Assembly: GCA_013399895.1 (NCBI GenBank)
Contig: VXBA01002417.1
Location: forward strand, 1,673,718 to 1,737,717
DNA from: Serilophus lunatus
Lineage: Eukaryota > Chordata > Aves > Passeriformes > Eurylaimidae
DNA: 64,000 nt
Direction: 5' to 3'
Shown in pieces: positions 44,001 through 57,018 of the stretch. Both the position numbers and the translations under genes were made by a program. Within the stretch, counting starts at the first letter, position 1; each line of letters begins with the position of its first letter. A model generated the notes under the pieces. That model was not told the DNA's origin, ran no database searches, and saw only the letters and a program-made list of their open reading frames with translations.

Positions 44001-47000
44001 TGAAATGTGGAGGTGCACACGTGGGATCCTACAAGTTTCCAAGATAGGTGAGTGTCAGGTCTAAATGTACTGAGCTCATTGCATGCTTAGAGCTTCCTCT
44101 GAGAAGCAGCAAGATGCATAAAATGCATACTTAGTGCTTCTCATTTATCCCTCTCTTGTCATCTTCACGAGAAAAAGTGCATGCCAAAGGGATGCAACAA
44201 CTGCTTCCACACCTCTGTGTAGCACAAAGGCTTCTCTGCACCCACCAAGCCAGTGTGTTCAAAGAACGTCCCCATTACAGCTGATTTGGGAGATGGTGAC
44301 TTTGTTCTGTCTCTGCAGAGGAGATGTGGAAGCAACTCACACAGCCTGGGCTGCACCAGTCAAGATGGCATTGAGCACGGGCAGGCGCAGCCAGGTTGCT
44401 GTTGCAGGCACCGTTATTTCCTTTTGTTATATAACAAGGCATGAGTGATATTGGTTGAGGTGCTCACAAGCCAAGAAAAAAGAAGGCCAATTTTTCATGA
44501 GGAAATTGAAGTGCTGATGCAGAACTAACCCTCACGGTTTGTTGTTATTTAATGAAGAAGCAGTGAGTGGGGGATTTTGGCAAAACTTGGTGTGTAAGCA
44601 TAACAATTGTAACAACATTATTTAGCACACAATGGAGTAACAAAGGCACTTAAACGCCACGATTAAGGACTGTGTTAAGATTCTTGAATAACAACTGAAA
44701 GCTGTGTTATTCTCAAATGCCACATAGAAACATAGTCACTTCATTCCTTTTTTCTGAACCTACAGCAGATTCCTAGAATGGCTCCAGCAGAATCACTGGA
44801 ATTAACTCCTTTTGATGAAATTCTGCATTAGAGTCTCTGGACATTGTTATCAGCTTCAGCTTTTCACCTACTTTTCTATATTGTTAGGAAATGGCAAATG
44901 TGTATATTACAGTAAAAATGCTTATGTTCATTTCCCATTTATTTTTCCGAGAACAGTGTCAGATTCTGAAGGCCTGCACAACGTACAGAAGATATGTGTA
45001 CCTATGAAATAGCAGTATAATATTAGGAAAGCTGAGCCTTGAGAGTAATTTGCCATAAATTATTTTACCTGGTGTTATAACAACTTCTTAATGTAAAGGA
45101 TTTTCTGGACTTACAGTATTTTTACAAGAAGTTCTGTTTTATAAAAGGAAAGGAAAAGGGTCGAAGGGGGTCAAAAATACTATACTTTAACTTTTTTTAA
45201 CTTTCCATATGCTTTCAAATATGCTTCTAAATGCAGTTACTATTATACTGGATGAAACCAAACCAGTCTGGAGTTGGTAGAGGAGAGGTGTACCATGTTT
45301 TTGCTAAACCCACCATTTCTTGACTGCCATGAGAGCAGCACTTTGCTTCTGTAGGCCAGGATTAGAGAATGGGAGACCCAAGAATGGAAGGCTCTAAAAC
45401 ACTGTGTGGGACTACACCATTCTAATCACTAAGCCTTAGTGCCAAGGGTGTAATGTAATATTATAACCATCTGTTGTCAAAGACCATTATCCCAGTAGCT
45501 CCTGGGCACCGCTCACCCTCCTCATCATGGCAGCACTGTGTCACCATGGTATTTCTGTGACAGGAGAGATGGAGCATGAAGGGGAGGTGGCAAGAGTGCA
45601 AGTAACACTAAAAGGTTCTTGGATTGTGGAGATCTTCACTACTTCTGCATTGTTTGCTGCTCAGTACTAAAAGAGTTTCCATCAAAGCATCCATATAACT
45701 GAGGGGAGCATGTTCCAAAACTGTAATCTCCCTGGACTGCCAGAGACTGGTAACAGTTGGCCAACCCTTGTGGTTTTAATGTGATATTCACTTTATTTGG
45801 TGACTGAAAGCTTCTCATAGTCACGACTATAAATTTGTTTTTTAAATTTTACATTTATCCACAGTGCTTGTAATATTTGGGGATTTTTTTTTCAATAGGA
45901 CTGAAGTTTTTAGAGCTGTAATTTTTTAAAATTTCTATATGCAGAAATATGAAGCTAATCCTTATAAAACATCCTCCACCTGCCCCTTTTCCATTAGTTC
46001 CAGTGTACTGGAAGGGATAGTACTTTCAGGAAAGAAAGCTTATTCCAATTGCTAAAGAATAGGTCAGAAATAGGTAAGGAAATATGAGATATAAGATTTA
46101 ACTTTCACAAGGAAGTCTCAAGATAAAGATTGTGGTGGAACTCAGAGCAAATAATATCCTGTGGAGTGTGTGGAACAGGAGAGGAAAAAGTACTCCAAGA
46201 CACTAAACAGGAGTGTTAGGAAACTGTGATGACAATGTGGGCCCATGACTGTGGGACAGAGAAGGGGGGCTGCAACAGAAGATAGGTGGGAATGGTACCT
46301 CACAGCACCCCACAGGACAGCAGGAAGTAGGGACTTGCAGCACTAGCCAGTAGGGAGGAATTTTAGGCTTGAAATGAAAATTCACAGGTCAGATTTATTA
46401 AAAGCTAGCAGCTAATGATTTTTTCAAGTAATATATTAATTAATTTTCTATAGGAGGGGAGAGGTTTAAAGAGTAAAACAGTTTCAAACACTGCATAGAT
46501 CAATAAATATGGATGGCTCAAATACTAATAATATCTTAACATGTGAGCGTTTCTCCATATGAAGATGGAGATCTGACTTGAATGTGGTAAATAACATGGT
46601 TTCCAGCCACTCCAACCACTTCCTGTGGGGATAGTCTGCAGGTCAATAAAGAGATAAAATGATTGTCCACTTGGTTCCTTATTATGCAGAATTAAAGGTT
46701 AAGCTGGGCACAATATTTGATGAAGGCATGAACAAGGAAGGTCACAAACTCACAATATCACCCCTGTGTTATGGGAGTACAACACGTACCAAGAGAGAAA
46801 ATTAAGATGAAGGAGAGGTGCCTTTATCTTCTTCCCAATCTGCCTTCTCTGCTACCAATATCAACTTCGTTGCAGCCTCCATGAGCTGCTAGGACTTCTC
46901 TGTTTGCCTTGTTTGTGACTGGGAAACTTCTGATAGAAAAGATCCGAAATGAGGAAAGAACTGCCAAGCCTTGCTGTAACTCCAGCCCTGCCTTATTGCA

Positions 47001-47041
47001 TGAATGTGAAGAGTGAAATGCCTGGGTTTGATGTTATTTTT

Positions 47042-47056
47042 AAAAAAAAAAAAAAA
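47042..47056. repeat. Poly-A tract
   Basis: A run of 15 A just upstream of a purine-rich open frame. Confidence 0.8.
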
Positions 47057-48104
47057 TTAAATGAATATTGGAAACACCAATGAGGCCAAATAACTCTGGC
47101 AGGCCAAACCTGCCCAGGAAGAGAGTGACCTTACAAGGTGGGACAAGAAGAGCTTTTGTGAAGGGAAGTGGGTGGGCTGCTGGGATTGACAAAACAGAGA
47201 AGATCATGCAGTTAGAAGATATATTGAGCCATCCAAAGGCAAATGAGCCTAGGAAGATAAAATTTCCTGAAACATCTGGGGGACAAGGCATACAACTTCA
47301 GAGGAGACAGAAAGAGGGGAGAAGTCTGCAGAAAGGTCTTGGAAGAAGCAGAGGGTGGATGGAAGGGGGAGCAGTGAAAACTCAGAGAGAAGAAAGAACA
47401 AAGGAAAGTCTCAGAAAGGGATTACATGTGGGGAAAGATCCAAAGTTATAGAAAAATTACAATATCTAACTGAAAAAAAAATCTTGTGACTAAAACATTC
47501 GGCTTAGATTCATTTTACCTTGTCAATTGTCTTATACGATAGTTGCATAGCATCCATTGAAGTGGTTGCACTTTTAATGTCTGCTCAGAAATTCTCTCTC
47601 TCCAGAACAGATCCAAACCTTTTTTCCTCCTTTTTTCAGTGCTACAGGTGTCCCTGAAAAAAGCTGTATTGTTATCTGTGATCAGGGAAGTGCCTGTGCC
47701 TGTAGTCCTAGTAACACTTATCTGCTTTGACATCTTTATAATGAGTAAGTTGTCCCTTTGGTAGTTCTTATCAGTTGGGGCTACTTTTGAAGGCCACTTT
47801 GAAATTCCAGCTGTGGAGCATCAAGCTGTTGCCCAGAGCAAGGTGTTGCGAGTAGTCAAATTCTCAGATATTGCATTCAAGTCTTCACTTTTTTAAAGGT
47901 GTCACTTCAAGGTGAGGATTATGGTTTTTAAAAGAAGAAAACTGAAAATTAGTTATTTTAGAGTTATTCTGTCATGCCAACTGACCTTAGCAAAGAGCAG
48001 TGTGCTGTCTCCAGGACAGCTTGAAAGGCTCTCATGAGTAGTCAGAACTGTGTTCTTTGTCAAACCCCAGAACTGACATCCCCAAAGCAGGCAGGAGGAT
48101 ATAT

Positions 48105-48150
48105 CTTTTTGTTTTTTTAATCTTTAGGTTTGGTTTTTTTTTTTTTTCTT
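48105..48150. repeat. T-rich tract
   Basis: T7 and T14 runs are separated by 'aatctttaggtttgg'. A simple repeat or worn tail of a minus-strand insertion. Confidence 0.75.
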
Positions 48151-48465
48151 TAGTATTCCTAATCCTGAAACAGTTGAGGAGCTCTGACAGGTCTGGAACA
48201 AAATTAAGAAATTCTGCCTCTCCAACTCTCATTTCAACAAACACCTGTTAAAGGAAAATAAATCAAGTTATATGCCTGTGTTCTCCATTCGTTTCTCATG
48301 TTCAGTTTCAGGTAATCCATGTAGATATTTTCTTCCACCTGCTTCCAGACCTCATCTTTCTACATTTTAACATTTCCCACATTTCCCATTATATTATCAT
48401 CTCCTCCGTTCTTCCTCATAAAAAAAGGAAAACAAGAAAGTGCTTAGTAGAATTGAAATGTGAAG

Positions 48466-48476
48466 AAAAAAAAAAA
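48466..48476. repeat. Poly-A tract
   Basis: A run of 11 A. Confidence 0.7.
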
Positions 48477-48983
48477 GCATGCTTTCATTCTCTTGTTGAA
48501 ACATTTTCCATTTCCTAAAGATTTTCTAGATTTCCTTTGGCATACATGCTTTCAGGATGTCTTTTCCATTCACTGTATTAACTTTGTTTTTGATATGTTA
48601 TCATTATTTTTACCAGCATGTGCAACACACATTTCCCGCTTTATGATGGCAGTAAATACAAATGCAGTAATTACACGCTCAGACAAATTAAGAGAAATAA
48701 ACCCTAGCAGGTCCTGAACCATCCAGTAATCATTCCTACATATCGTCTATTATAGCCCCGTGTACCCACAGTACATTTCCACTCACACAGGTGGAAGTGT
48801 GAAGCTGAGGCTCATTTAACAGTATGAATTTTCCCAATGTATCACAATTACAGGAACACCTGTGCTTCATAACTTTCTGTTGATCCACTGTGAAAATTCG
48901 CAGTGTGTTCAGTAACCGAACCATCAATATGCTTTGTCTCTACAGCGTGTGGATTGGGATGGCAGTTTTAGTTCCTTCTTAAC

Positions 48984-49004
48984 AAAAAAAAAAANAAAAA
49001 AAAA
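48984..49004. repeat. Poly-A tract with ambiguous base
   Basis: A run of about 20 A holds the only ambiguity code in this part of the window (N at 48995). The tract length in the assembly is therefore uncertain. Confidence 0.85.
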
Positions 49005-51746
49005 GTATCAAAAAACCCCCTCGAGATCAAACCAAAAACTGACAGGAAATTTAGTTGATGTTCATGTTGCAGGCTGTACTTACTCTTCCCCACAGTGGCA
49101 GATCTTTATCATGGAAGATATTCAGACTGCTCTTACCGAAGCTTGGCACACCCCAGTCTGGGAAACTCAATACCTTTCTTTTTTGACTTCCTTCCATTGC
49201 CTGAGTAAGGCACCAAGACCAGTTTGCATTCATGACTCATTGCTTTCTTGAATACGTGTCAAATTCACGTAAGTCAGGCACTTTTAACATGCTCCATGTG
49301 GCTCTGCTAGACTGTCTTGCAGAGCTGCCCCAACCCTGTGCCAAGGGATCGTCTTGGCCAATTGGTGGCGTGGTTTGTGCCCACTCAGCCTGCTTAGCTT
49401 GGCTTGGCTGATTTCTACCAACCTACCTAATTATCCTTGATTGATGGGAAAAGTTAATAAATGACGATGTGAGATAAGTCTGTTTTATCCGTTCTACTGA
49501 ACTGTCATCGTGGTATAACAGCATTTGAGACATTGCTTAAGTGTGTTTTTGTAAAAAGTTTTGCATGGGTCTTTAACTAATACAATCCCAGCTATTGTCC
49601 TAATTGCTATGGCCCAGAAGGGATTCCAAGGCTTGGGATGTGGATTTCCATCATGATATGACCCAGCTCCGGAAGAAGGTGTTTTTGGTGATGTAGAGAT
49701 GCTGCTGAATGGTTTAAGTGGTTGTGGTAACATGCAGACAGTGGTACGTATAACAAAGATTGAAGCTTGCTCTGATTAGTTAAAATTTTTAATTGAGGAG
49801 GTGGAGTTGAAAAAGTTCTGCTCACTGCTTTGCGTTTAGGGAAAAAAATGTCTTTGTGATCCAACTTAAATTATCTTTACATCATCTGGACAATGTGATC
49901 CACAGTCCTTGTCCGTCAGTGTCCACACCAAGAGGCTGGCCGAAGATGGCTCTGTCTCTTGTCTCATACATGTAGCAAGGTCTGCCATCCGTGGAACAGA
50001 GACTCTCTGGAGAAAGAAGAAGGTAAATTCACATCTGGCTTTTGTCCCACAGTGGAGTTGGGATGTGTCTAGGAGACAGAAGTATTGGGCATGCTCTAAA
50101 GCCGCCCAGTTTAAAGATAACCCAGATAAATCTCATCAGCTTTTAATGAGAATTGTGATTTTGTGTCTTCTGTGATATGCCATTCTTGAAAACAAGTCTT
50201 AGGTTAATGTGTCACTTGAAAGTTTGCTGTATGAGATGAAAAACTGTCGCATTTCTATTTCCATGCTCTTTGTGAATTGTTGCAAGTCTTTGTGCTCTAT
50301 CTCCTCTTGTTTCTTCCAGATAGGAGCCCATCTCTCATTTGAAAAATTACAGTAATTCATTTTTCCAATGAGACAAATTCTACATTCCTGCCCTGGTCTC
50401 ATTGAGGTTGTCATCATTCTTTCTGGATATTCCATGTGTGGTTCTGTCCTTCAATGAACTCAGGGAGGGAGATGTCCCTGTTTTCCTTCCTTTGTGAGGT
50501 AACATAATATATATGCTTTGGCACAGGTATGTAGAGGGATCCACAAATGAAAGTGCTTTTTGTCCCTGGATTAAATTTTATATAAGTGAAAAATAGTTGA
50601 AAATAATTTTAGTGACCCAGTGGGTCTGACACTCTTTTCTGCTCCCAGAAAGCCTATGTGCAAATCTCATGTTTCCAGAATTTGATTAGGAGGGTTGGAT
50701 GTGCGTTCCTGGATCCTTCTGACCCAGGTTAACACTGGAGCATGAAAATTTGATCATGCAGTTGAAGGACCAGAAAAAAAAGATATTCACCATGGTCTAC
50801 TGTGGAATATAGGAGGCTTTTAAAGGGCACACTGAAGTGAGGGTATTGATGTGTCCATAAGGTAAATACAGAGAGACTGTGCTACGAGGACAGAAACTGT
50901 GGTCAGGGTCAGGAAAAATAATTTGGATTAAGGGTAAATTCACTGATTTCACGATCAGGTTGATTTGTGAGGAGAAAATAATAATATTTTAGAAAAAACG
51001 CAAACCTTTCAATGGTGGTCAATAATACGAGAAAACTAATAAGAAGGAGATGGACCACATGTATAAAAGGTATTTTATGATGTGACTGTCCACTTCCTAA
51101 ATTGCTAGTGGAAGAAGATGTGGAATTGTAAAAATGAGGAGGAGGAGGTATCCCATGCCTAATCCGTGATTAGGTCTGCTGAAGCTAAAAGCTATGAAGA
51201 ATTGTCTGTGCTTGGACCAGTGGTTATAGTAAAACCCAAGGCAGTGGTGGAAGGCAGATTGCAAAACCTGAAAGGAATAATTTCTGATGAGATATTCAAG
51301 AGCAAGTATGGTAAAAAAAATGTGTCTCGTAGGTATACTTGTTATGTTCTTGCCATCTGGAAATAATCATATGCATCTTCACAAAAGAGGTTTGGAGATA
51401 TGGCTTTGTTGATTTCTTTCTTAGCAAGGGTGGAGTAGTTTCTGAGATCAGGGACTATTTCACTGCTGTGAAGTATCTGTTTCTGTAAATATGTTTACTG
51501 TGCTAAATAATCAGAACTGGATTTCAGGAATAAATCACTGTTCTAATTTAATATTTGCATTAAAATTCAGTTTATAAAGACTTGGAGTTGAAGCTGCAGC
51601 TTAATGCTCACTCAGGGTGGTGAACAGTTTGTTTCAGCACTGATTTAATTCATGTCAAAAGAAGCTGAACCTGAGTGTGATGTGAAATCTAGCTGCTGTT
51701 TGGACTGGTTGCCTGTTCATGAATGCACTCATGTTACTACATGCAC

Positions 51747-51769
51747 AAAAAAAAAGGAAGGAAAGAAAG
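51747..51769. repeat. A-rich / GGAA-type simple repeat
   Basis: Nine A are followed by GGAA and GAAA units, all purine. Confidence 0.7.
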
Positions 51770-52307
51770 CAAAACAGGAGAACACTTAACGTTCCTAAAG
51801 TAGTTTCCTCAAATTTCTCTGCAAACAATGTAAAATAACAACCTAATAATTTTGTATCTTAATCATGTTCAGTAAAGAAGTCCTTTAGATAATTGGCACT
51901 GCCTCTGTACTAGGCCAAACTTTCTTTTAAGTTACAAATACTCACAAAAGGTTTACATTATAAGGAGCTGCTTTGGAGATGTGCAGATTTAGTTTGTAAG
52001 TACAAAGTGAACATGCAAATTGCCTTATCTTGTGGGATTCACAAACAACCATCATTCAGATTGATTTAATACATAGCTTTTTATCTTTAAAAGTGTTAAT
52101 TAGAAAATAGGGACAGTTCTCTGAGCACTTAAGAGTAATAAATAGATCAAAACAGCATCCATGCTTCTGTGATGGAACTTCTGAAGACTTTATAAAGGGA
52201 TTAAACCAATTGTCAAAAAGACCACAGTATACATATTTAATAGTGCTACCAAGCTACAATTACATTTTTAGGACTCTATTTGCTAAGCTTTTAAACACTC
52301 ATTATAC

Positions 52308-52354
52308 AAAAAAAAAGAAAAAAAAAGAGAGAGAGAGAGAGGGGAAAAAGGGGG
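52308..52354. repeat. Poly-A and (GA)8 microsatellite
   Basis: A-rich sequence passes into eight perfect GA units (52326-52341), then G4, A5 and G5. The strand is purine-only for about 47 bp and could form a triplex-prone tract. Confidence 0.85.
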
Positions 52355-53654
52355 ATTTTCAGAACTTTACCACATAACTCAGGATTGCTATGGTAGTAAA
52401 CCCTGCTCCAGGTCTGGAGTGACACAGCTGTGTGTTCAAGACATTCTGGTTTCCATTTGGCTATAGAAATTGTTCAGCCTTGTGAGAAAATGACCTTTTG
52501 TCGTTTGGTTGTCTAAATTTTCTCCACTGCAGCAGCATTTGCAGGCAGAGGGGAGATACCCACTGTGGGCACTTGTAATGCTGCTAATGGATACCCTTGA
52601 CCTACTGTATAAGTTAAAGCTCACTCCTTTTAAGACTTAGAGATCTATGTGTCACAACAATTGTGTTCGTGCAACCAATATTTTTCTTTTAGTCCAATAA
52701 TATGTTTGTTCTGTATATTTACTTCTATGTATTCCTATAATTGCCCAACAAGAGATCAAACTCATCAGCTATAAGCAGTTTCAGGCTGATTATTTATCGA
52801 GTGAAATTTGGGGGAAGGCAACTTGTCAAGCATCCAGATCTCATAAAAAATGAGAGAAACAGGTAAGGTCTTGAAATGTACTCAGCAGGTGAATGCTGTG
52901 AAGGACTAAAGGAAGAATTAATTTTGTCACTAAAGGTCATCCACTTCTGAGAGTCTCACCTAAAATATGGGCCTTGACGGGCTGTCATGGACTCAGTGGG
53001 ACCAGACTTTCATCTCATGAGAGAACAGCTGTAATGCCCCTTTTCCTACTGCAATTTCCAATTAATACCTATCAACAGCATATAAAATGCATTACAGCAA
53101 TGAGATTAAAACCCCTCTTTTTTCTCTCTACCTAAGGAATGTTTTTGAATGCCCAGAATTTCTTTTTGCTTTTTAATTCAGTATATCTGCATGGAGGTGC
53201 CATGAGCAGTGGTTTCATGAAGTTGCTGTTATTTGTGTAAACCACAAAATAAAATGCTTATGAGATCTATGTATTTATGTCGACAGCTTCAGAGAGGGGA
53301 AAGTCTTGTGGCTAATGCAGATGGAGAGTTTCTCCTTCTATTTGCTCTTTTAGAACTCAAAATATTCTAATACCACCTCAAGAAAATAGACATGATCCTC
53401 TGTATTTTAATGCGAATGTCTAGATATCTACAATTTGGAGATAAGTTGCAAATATATCGAGAGAAATTAGGAGAATAGTTTATTTCCAAGATTTTAAAGG
53501 TTGTTTAGCATTTTTTTGTGGAAAGTTGCACATATTTGAAGACTATTGTTGCATTTAAAGCATTTAATGTTTTATCAGGATGAAACATGAATTTAATGTC
53601 TATTGCTTAAGAAATGTTATAAATCCTGGTTAGCAGTGCTTAGAGGAGCTTTGG

Positions 53655-54105
53655 GAAGGGGACTTCACAGCATCTCTGGGCTGCTGTTCCAACACTGCAT
53701 CACCCTCCTCACGCTACAGAATTTCCTAATGTCTGATCTGAACCTCCCAAGTTACAGCTTGAGGCCAGTGCCCCTTTTTCTGTTTGCTTTCCCTACAGAG
53801 AAGAGTTTGTACCATCACCCTCGGGAACAGTGGTTTCAGCTGCCACTAGATTCTCCCCTAGTGTCCTCTTCCGTGTATGAAACGGGCCCATCATCCTCAA
53901 GATCTTATTTTTGTTCCCATTCTCCAGGCATCTGATGACCTTAGTCGCCTCTTCTGGACCTCCTCTTATTTCTCTATGCCTGTATGTGGCACATAAGAGA
54001 GTGACCTCACCATCCCAAGCAGAGGGGCATCATAACCTCCTTCTACCTTCTGCCGTGTTCCTTCCCATGTAGGTCACTATGTGGTTTGCCCATGGTCTCC
54101 TCCTA
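53655..54105 (-). mobile_element. Old CR1 LINE internal fragment (copy D)
   Basis: Phrases in the right order match the reverse complement of an older CR1 subfamily. They include 'gctgttccaacactgcatca', 'cagaatttcctaatgtctga', 'gaacctcccaagttacagct' with 'tgaggccagtgcccc', 'attctccaggcatctgatga', 'cgcctcttctggacc' and 'gtgacctcaccatcccaagc' with 'agaggggcatcat'. The 3' terminal units are missing, so both ends are lost. Divergence is much greater than in copy C. The stretch corresponds to the last part of ORF2 before the 3' untranslated region. A 110-codon plus frame (53603-53935) across it is an antisense chance opening. Confidence 0.82.
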
Positions 54106-54417
54106 CAAAAGAGGAAGGTGAGAAGGTAGAGTGAGAATTCTTCACTAACTTTGTTAATTTTCTGCATCACTGTGGCCTTGAGGGACCCTGCAGTGGGTAA
54201 GCACTGGTGGTACGAGGCACTGTGCAAGCACAGAAGTCAGTTGCTGCTGTGAAGAGCTCAGCACATGTCACAGGAGACAACAGATGGCACAGGCTGACGA
54301 GATGGTATGAGGAGAAATGAGACAATATTTATAAACATGATAGACAGCAGTCTCAGTACATGAGTAGCCAAGACATTGTCAAGGTTTTTTTCAGGCATCA
54401 TCACAGGAGGGATTTTG

Positions 54418-54436
54418 GAGCTGAGCTGAGCTGAGC
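54418..54436. repeat. (GAGCT)n simple repeat
   Basis: Three and a half GAGCT units, a short pentanucleotide repeat. Confidence 0.7.
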
Positions 54437-57003
54437 AGAGAAGTGGTTTTGCAGCTGCTTACAGGAAGGTGTTCTCAGATATGAGAACATGGAAGCGCTC
54501 AAGATAAAGCAGAAATTCCGTTCGAATTTGAGTAATAAAGGATATTCATCAAGGTGGAGCTTGATAAAGTTCTGATTGGGATTAGAGGATTACAGGGGAT
54601 GGCAGGAGATTGGATTTAGGAAACCAACAGGTACCTCCTGGTCCAATTTCAGAGCATTTCAAGGGACTTTTGGTGGGTGTTTTTGAGAACGTGATGAAAA
54701 GGGAGCAGGAGATAGAAAACATCGTGGAGCAATAGTTTCTTATTCAAAATCAGCCATAGTAGCACTCATGCCCTGGGCTAGCTCATCATTCTGCAGCAGG
54801 GTCCAGCCCTTCTGGATAGAGTTTTTAACACCATCACTGTCTTGTCAACTGTACAACACACTGATGCTTTTATCCATGTAAAAACATGGTACAGTGTTGT
54901 GTGTGGTTGTGTTAAATGGGGTGGATTAGCTTGTGAAAACCTGCATCCTAATTCTGATGTAAATGTAAATGTGTACTGGGTATTATGTAGCCCTGGCTTT
55001 GAAGCTCTCTAATGTTTATTTCAAAGTAATAATAGCCTCAATAATGTTCAAAGAGCTGTTTGGTTTGGATGTAAAATATATATATTACATAAACCAGTTT
55101 TGTAGTCATCAGTGTGTCTAACTTTTTTCAACTGTTATGTCTGGAATTCATTTTCTTGAGCTTCCTTTATCTCAGCTCCTGATCATTACTTGCTTTGCCA
55201 ACCTGAAGCTTTGTTCTCTTTCATATTTGTTGCCTCCATTCATTGTACTGAAATGAAGTTTCTACCCTAACGTTTCATTACTTTTTGTCTTGGAGAAACA
55301 AAAAAAGGGAAAATGCAGATAATAGCAGAAAGATGGTGGAGAAAAAGGGTCTTTTTCAGCTATGATTTAGTTTTCCTGACTTAGCATTTTAAGTTTCTAT
55401 CACATCAATGTGAAATAACGTGATCTAAGATGATGTATCAGAAGCTGAAAATGACTCATGAAAATAGAAATGCTAGAAAACCAGCTATCTGCGCATTCAT
55501 TACGTTAACCTTTGTAGCACAAATTCCAGCTTCCACAAGGTCTGTTTTTAATAAGATGAATCAATTCCAGCCCCTTCTAAGGGCAGAAGTTGCTTGTTCA
55601 TATTACTAGTCAACAACTCAACACCATTTTCTCCAATACTGCAGAGGGAGAGAAACCTAGCACATTTTAATGAAAAGTGAACAATTGTTTGGAAACTTGA
55701 TAATGTGCTATAATGCATTAGCTGAAGAGTAGGCAGAGGCTATGTTAAGAGAATTGACCTTTACATGCAATACCTTTTGAGAGATAGGGAGGAAGACATA
55801 TATCACTAAGTAAAACAAGAAACAGAACAGAAAAAGGTGGGACAGGAATTTTGATAAAAAGACAAGATTAAATTAGTTTTGGTGTTTTCAGATAAGAAAC
55901 ATCTACCTCTGGAAGCATTTTATAACCAGATCATTAAGCAATCCTCCCATGATAGCTACTTCATATAATAGTGTTTTATTGCTCTGCATTTGTCTAAGTA
56001 TCAGAATACCAGTAATGTTTCACAGTTACATAATGCTTTTTTGCTTTTAATCTCCCAATAAATAAAAGGTGGGTGAATATTACAGGACTTTCCACTGACT
56101 TCAGAGGGCTTTGAGTTTCCTATCACTCCTTTTCACAAATCTCCTTTATTCCTTTGCCCTTGTCTTCAGATGCTTTGTCCACCCTTAAACCAGTCAGAAC
56201 AAATTACATCATAGTTAGCAAAGACCACTGAATAACACTAAGTGATAGCTAAATTCATCAATAAACCTTTTTAAGCTCCATTGTCACCCAGGAAACTGGA
56301 AAACGGGCAGTAAGTGACCCAGGTAATTTCAAAACTCGAGGTTTGTTTAATTGATGTAACTGCAGAAATGAGTAATGTAGTTGTTACCTATGGCTTGTTA
56401 ACTTTTAGATTCAATTAATTTATAGATTCCTCTTATTTTGAGTTTCCAGTTTATCAGGTTTTTGCATTAGAAATGCATTTCATGCACTGTTGCCAGGGCT
56501 GTGGGGATCCAAGGATGTTGATGGTCAGGTGGTTTGCACTAGGAATGGAGAGTATGTCTGACCTTGGCTTCAACTTCCTTCCCTAATGTCATGTGCATGG
56601 TCTTGTATGGTGCTGCTATATCCAGAAGTGTAGCAGAGGGAGAGGGCTCATGGGGACCAGTCAAATCACAACTCAAGAGCTGATAGCTGAGGTGTGATGA
56701 GAAGTATCTCCACAAGCCTGCTGGAATGGCAGGATAGCTCTCTCCTTGTTCTTAAGTCCACTGGGATTTGAAGATGCAACTGGGATGTATCATTGTCTTG
56801 GTTGAGTGTTTAGCAATGTGTGGTTGGAAAAATCAATATTCAGAGAAGCATTTCAGTCATATAATCAGGAAATAAATATTTGAGAATGTTGATATCCACT
56901 TTATTGTTTGTAGCTTTCAGAGTTAATATCAAGAAATATAAATATGTCATTTCACCCTAAAATCTGCCAGGCCACCCCTTTTCTGCAAGATGACAAAGAC
57001 ACC

Positions 57004-57018
57004 TTTTTTTTTTTTTTT
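57004..57018. repeat. Poly-T tract
   Basis: A run of 15 T. Confidence 0.8.

Larger units (their letters stand above)
40863..48104. other. Unique DNA, no gene seen
   Basis: No recognisable gene. The longest plus frames are 124 codons (41110-41484) and 127 codons (47068-47451); the second is in purine-rich DNA. A 16-bp tandem duplication around CTCCGTGGAG lies at 41181-41212. Poly-A and poly-T tracts are listed separately. A possible regulatory stretch is at 43860-44000. Confidence 0.5.
48151..53654. other. Unique DNA, no gene seen
   Basis: No gene is recognised. One ambiguous base lies at 48995 within an A run. A 103-bp interval (49920-50022) is flanked by acceptor- and donor-like bases but has no protein resemblance. 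Simple repeats at 48466, 48984, 51747 and 52308 are listed separately. Confidence 0.5.

Noticed and set aside
44134..44448. 104-codon plus frame with a 'ctgtctctgcag' acceptor-like site at about 44320.
   Set aside because: The acceptor falls inside the frame rather than before it, and no donor pairs with it. The product matches nothing.
53603..53935. 110-codon plus frame.
   Set aside because: It lies on the antisense of CR1 copy D; LINE sequence explains it.
54500..54540. 'gttcgaattt' resembles a tRNA T-arm (GTTCGAAT).
   Set aside because: No matching acceptor, D-arm or anticodon stem can be drawn around it.
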